NCBI GenBank assembly: GCA_934667845.1
Contig: CAKUMQ010000092.1
Span: 1 to 7,266, forward strand
DNA: 7,266 nt
Source of the DNA: an uncultured Eubacteriales bacterium
GTDB lineage: Bacteria > Bacillota > Clostridia > Oscillospirales > Acutalibacteraceae
Reading direction: 5' to 3'
The position numbers were made by a program, and so were the translations under genes. The notes beneath the pieces are model-generated. The model saw only the letters and a list, made by a program, of their open reading frames with translations, did not search any database and was not told the origin of the DNA. Below, in pieces: positions 4,434 through 7,266 of this stretch (the stretch's first letter is position 1; each line of letters begins with the position of its first letter).

Positions 4434-7045
4434 GCTTTTCCTATCCGGAAGCGACCGAAAAAGCGCTTGACGGGATCACGCTCTCTGTAGAAGCGGGCGG
4501 CTTTCTGGTGCTGTTCGGCACCTCCGGCGGCGGCAAGTCCACCCTGCTCCGGCTTTTGAAGACCGCACTCGCCCCCCACGGCCTGCTGTCGGGTCAGATC
4601 GACTTTTTCGGGCAGGAGCTGGCGCAGATCGACAGCAGGACGCAGGCGGAAAAAATCGGCTTTGTCAGCCAGTCTCCCGACAACCAGATCGTTTGCGATA
4701 AGGTCTGGCACGAGCTGGCATTCGGGCTCGAAAGCCTCGGCGCTCCGCAAAGCACCATACGGTCGCGTGTCGCCGAGATCTCCGCATTTTTCGGAATCGA
4801 GGAATGGTTTTCCCGCGATGTCAAAGAACTGTCCGGCGGGCAAAAACAGCTTCTTGTTCTCGCTTCCGTGATGGTGATGAACCCCGATGTGCTGATTCTG
4901 GACGAGCCGACTTCTCAGCTGGATCCGATCGCCGCCTCCGAATTTGCCGGTATGCTCGCCAGGATCAACCGCGAGCTCGGCACCACGGTCATTCTTGCCG
5001 AGCACCGTTTGGAGGAGGTGATCCCCTACGCCTCCCAAGCCGCCGTAATAGACAAAGGACGCCTGCTCTGCGTCGATACACCCGGCGGGATCGGGCAGCG
5101 ACTGGCGGAAAGCCGCCACCCCATGCTCGCCGCCATGCCCGCCTCCGTTCGGCTCTGGGCAGCTCTGGACGGCGAAAGCACCCCCTGTCCTGTCACGGTC
5201 AGGGACGGCAAAGACTTTTTCCTGCATTATGCCGCCGTCCACGCCTTTACCGAGTACCGCAAAGCTCCCCCGGCATTTGGCGCGTCCGTTTTATCCGCCG
5301 AAAAGGTATGGTTCCGGTATGAAAGAGAGGAAAACGACGTTGTAAAGGATCTCTCCTTTACACTGCATTCCGGTGAATTCTATGCCCTTCTCGGCGGAAA
5401 CGGCGCAGGAAAAAGCACGGTGCTCAAGCTGTTGTCCGGCATCTGCACACCCCAGCGGGGAACGATATCCTGTGACGAAAAGATCGGCGTTCTTGTACAG
5501 GATCCGCAGTCGCTTTTTGTCAAAAAAACCGTCGCCGAGGATCTGTCCTCGGTTTTTCCGCCGCACACGCCCCGGAACGAAATGGCGGATCGGCTCCGCT
5601 CGGTCTGCGCACTGTGCGGCATTGCCCATCTGCAGGACCGGCACCCGTTTGACCTGTCCGGCGGAGAAATGCAGCGCGCCGCTTTGGCAAAGATCCTGCT
5701 GACGGATCCCTCTGTCCTTCTGCTGGATGAGCCGACAAAGGGGATGGACGCCGCCTTCAAGCGTCGGTTTGCCGCCATTCTCCGTCAGCTTTTGAATAAT
5801 GGTCATGCGGTATTGATGGTCAGTCACGACGTCGAATTCTGCGCGGAATACGCCGACACGCTCGGGCTGCTTTTTGACGGCTCCGTGACCGCTGCCGGTG
5901 CGCCGTGCGACATTTTGTCGGACAATCATTTCTATACCACCGCCGTAAACCGCATGGTCAAGCCGCTTCTGCCGCATACCGTAACCGTAAACGGCGTTTT
6001 GCGTTCGTTCGGGAGGGAAACGGAGGACGGTACCGCGCCGGAAAGCGTATTGCCCGCTGTCGACCGAAAGCCTGCGCCCCGTAAGGCGGCGGAGGCGAAA
6101 CCGCTTTCGCCTTTCCGAAAGATCGCGGCAGCCTTTTTTGCCGTGTGCAGCATTGCCGTTTTTCTGTATGCCGCATCCGTAACGGATCTGACCGGTCTTA
6201 TCTCGTCATCCGGCATAACCCAAAGCGGAAAGACCGAGCTTACCATATACGGCATACTGATCCTATCCCTGCTTGGCTTCATTCTCTGTATCGGCAGAAA
6301 AAGTAAAACGGAAGCCTTGCAGCAAATGCCGGAGAAAAAAAGGAAGCTCACCAAAAGGACCGCTTTTGCCTGCTTTGTCATTCTCCTGCTGATTCCTCTG
6401 ACCGTCTTTTCGGGCGTGTTCTACTTCGGCAGCAACAGCTACGGCCCCGTATCCGTCGCCGTGCTTCTGGAGTGTATGCTGCCGTTCTTTCTGGTCTTTG
6501 AGGGCCGCAGACCGAAAGCCAGAGAGATCGTCGTCATCTCCGTTTTATGTGGGCTCGGCGTCGCCGGCCGCGCCGCATTTTTTATGCTGCCGCAATTCAA
6601 GCCCGTCATGGCACTCACCATTATCGCCGGGGTTGCGTTCGGCGGCGAATCGGGATTTATGGTCGGGGCTGTCTCCATGCTCGCCTCCAACGTCCTGTTT
6701 TCTCAGGGACCGTGGACGCCTTATCAGATGTTCGCGATGGGCATCGTCGGCTTCCTCGCCGGGATCCTGTTCCGCAAGGGACTCCTCCGGCGCACGACCC
6801 TCCCCCTTTGCCTGTTCGGCGCACTTTCCGCCGTGCTGATCTACGGCGGCATCATGAACCCCGCCTCCGTGCTGATGTGGACACCGGCATCCTTCAGTGC
6901 AGAAACGGTGCTCGCTTCCTACCTTTCCGGCTTTCCGATGGATCTGATCCAGGCAGTAGCCACGTTTATTTTTCTGGCACTGTTTGCCGATCCTCTGCTG
7001 GAAAAGCTCGACCGGATCAAGGTGAAATACGGTCTTGTGGAATGA
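4406..7045 (+). CDS. Fused EcfA-EcfA'-S component of an ECF vitamin importer
   Basis: One 879-residue polypeptide joins both ATPases and the S component of an ECF transporter. NBD1 (about 1-230): Walker A GTSGGGKST (38-46, Lys44), Q-loop Gln89 in SQSPDNQIV, signature LSGGQ (142-146), Walker B VLILDEP with Glu167, D-loop QLD, switch His200. NBD2 (about 295-510): Walker A GGNGAGKST (330-338, Lys336), Q-loop Gln365 in VQDPQ, signature LSGGE (417-421), Walker B VLLLDEP with Glu442, switch His474. Both sites look catalytically intact. A charged linker is followed by two hydrophobic helices (about 573-592, 613-630). An S-like membrane domain (about 650-868) follows, with VFEGRRPKARE, GVAGRAAFFMLPQFKP, FGGESGF, SQGPWTPYQMFAMG, YGGIMNPAS and a LEKLDRIKVKYGL end. 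This pattern resembles S components of Clostridia that accompany DUF4430 proteins and are often linked to cobalamin (CbrT-like). The substrate remains inferred. Start ATG 4406 has AAAGGAGG (4391-4398) 7 nt upstream, within the end of ecfT. Confidence 0.9.
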   Translation: MESYSLKNVSFSYPEATEKALDGITLSVEAGGFLVLFGTSGGGKSTLLRLLKTALAPHGLLSGQIDFFGQELAQIDSRTQAEKIGFVSQSPDNQIVCDKVWHELAFGLESLGAPQSTIRSRVAEISAFFGIEEWFSRDVKELSGGQKQLLVLASVMVMNPDVLILDEPTSQLDPIAASEFAGMLARINRELGTTVILAEHRLEEVIPYASQAAVIDKGRLLCVDTPGGIGQRLAESRHPMLAAMPASVRLWAALDGESTPCPVTVRDGKDFFLHYAAVHAFTEYRKAPPAFGASVLSAEKVWFRYEREENDVVKDLSFTLHSGEFYALLGGNGAGKSTVLKLLSGICTPQRGTISCDEKIGVLVQDPQSLFVKKTVAEDLSSVFPPHTPRNEMADRLRSVCALCGIAHLQDRHPFDLSGGEMQRAALAKILLTDPSVLLLDEPTKGMDAAFKRRFAAILRQLLNNGHAVLMVSHDVEFCAEYADTLGLLFDGSVTAAGAPCDILSDNHFYTTAVNRMVKPLLPHTVTVNGVLRSFGRETEDGTAPESVLPAVDRKPAPRKAAEAKPLSPFRKIAAAFFAVCSIAVFLYAASVTDLTGLISSSGITQSGKTELTIYGILILSLLGFILCIGRKSKTEALQQMPEKKRKLTKRTAFACFVILLLIPLTVFSGVFYFGSNSYGPVSVAVLLECMLPFFLVFEGRRPKAREIVVISVLCGLGVAGRAAFFMLPQFKPVMALTIIAGVAFGGESGFMVGAVSMLASNVLFSQGPWTPYQMFAMGIVGFLAGILFRKGLLRRTTLPLCLFGALSAVLIYGGIMNPASVLMWTPASFSAETVLASYLSGFPMDLIQAVATFIFLALFADPLLEKLDRIKVKYGLVE

Positions 7046-7071
7046 CCCGCATGACCGTCGGCATTTCCCGG

Positions 7072-7110
7072 GCGCCGAAACGCCGTCTGAAAGCGGCGTT
7101 TCGGCGCTTT
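7072..7110 (+). terminator. Intrinsic terminator of the ECF transporter operon
   Basis: A perfect 14-bp GC-rich stem (7072-7085 GCGCCGAAACGCCG with 7094-7107), an 8-nt loop, then TTT (7108-7110). It begins 26 nt after the stop codon of the fused transporter gene. The T tract is short, as at the dap terminator in this window, so the strong stem probably carries the function. Confidence 0.8.
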
Positions 7111-7199
7111 GATCCGTCGGCATCCCCGCCGCAGACCCATCGCCCGCCCTTTGCGGATGAAAAGTTTTCCGTTCAAGCAGATTTTTTCCGAAAAAGCCC

Positions 7200-7227
7200 T
7201 TGACTTTTTCAAAAAAGCGGGTATAAT
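7200..7227 (+). promoter_or_regulatory. Near-consensus sigma-A promoter ahead of a tRNA-like gene
   Basis: TTGACT at 7200-7205 and a perfect TATAAT at 7222-7227, spaced by 16 nt. Transcription should begin near 7234, about 13 nt before the tRNA-like sequence at 7247. Such strong promoters with a very short leader are typical of tRNA and other stable RNA genes. The approximately 90 nt between the ECF terminator and this promoter shows nothing else I can support. Confidence 0.85.
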
Positions 7228-7246
7228 AGTCTTGTTCCAAAGACAT

Positions 7247-7266
7247 TGCGGAATTGTGTAATGGTA
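7247..7266 (+). tRNA. 5' end of a tRNA gene, probably tRNA-Gln, cut by the window edge
   Basis: The last 20 nt read as a tRNA start: a 7-nt acceptor strand TGCGGAA (7247-7253), TT at positions 8-9, the D-stem strand GTGT, then the D-loop AATGGTA containing the conserved GG. A T as first nucleotide (U1-A72 pair) is typical of tRNA-Gln. The anticodon is beyond the window, so the amino acid is a guess. The strong promoter immediately upstream supports a stable RNA gene. Confidence 0.6.

Noticed and set aside
7190..7210. Inverted repeat GAAAAAG/CTTTTTC overlapping the -35 of the tRNA promoter
   Set aside because: It is only 7 bp of simple A/T-rich sequence, easily arising by chance, with no evidence that it is an operator.
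1..7266. Mobile elements, CRISPR arrays, attachment sites or phage genes
   Set aside because: I see no direct-repeat arrays, transposase or integrase motifs, or terminal inverted repeats flanking a gene. The gene content is ordinary chromosomal metabolism and transport.

Overview
The window looks like a chromosomal segment of a GC-rich Gram-positive Clostridia-type bacterium, probably related to Oscillospiraceae or Ruminococcaceae. This is inferred from the strong AGGAGG-type ribosome binding sites, the asd-dapA-dapB order, an ECF-type vitamin transporter with a DUF4430 lipoprotein, and housekeeping-like promoters. All genes I can support are on the + strand. The many long minus-strand reading frames are GC-rich shadows of these genes.

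Positions 1-2112 are the end of a lysine/diaminopimelate operon: the 3' part of asd (aspartate-semialdehyde dehydrogenase), then dapA and dapB. Together they take aspartyl phosphate to tetrahydrodipicolinate, the precursor of meso-diaminopimelate for peptidoglycan and of lysine. A perfect 18-bp hairpin (2140-2178) closes the operon. The asd fragment has an in-frame TGA at 75-77, exactly where related enzymes carry a conserved cysteine, and 117 intact, well-conserved codons follow it.

Positions 2113-2476 hold no gene but are densely regulatory. After the dap terminator come a near-consensus promoter (2220-2248), about 70 nt of potentially structured RNA, and a strong intrinsic terminator (2325-2359) more than 100 nt before the next start codon. 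This is the layout of a riboswitch or attenuator leader. I could not assign it to a known class.

Positions 2477-7045 are a tight three-gene operon for an energy-coupling factor importer: a surface lipoprotein with a C-terminal DUF4430 (transcobalamin-like) domain, the membrane subunit EcfT, and one 879-residue polypeptide that fuses EcfA, EcfA' and an S-component-like membrane domain. The genes overlap by 8 and 28 nt. The likely model is that the lipoprotein captures a vitamin (cobalamin is the best guess, not proven), the S domain binds it in the membrane, and EcfT couples the two fused ATPases to uptake. A hairpin terminator follows (7072-7110).

Positions 7111-7266 contain a near-consensus promoter (7200-7227) and the first 20 nt of what looks like a tRNA gene (tRNA-Gln-like) cut by the window edge. 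I saw no insertion sequence, CRISPR array, prophage gene or attachment site.
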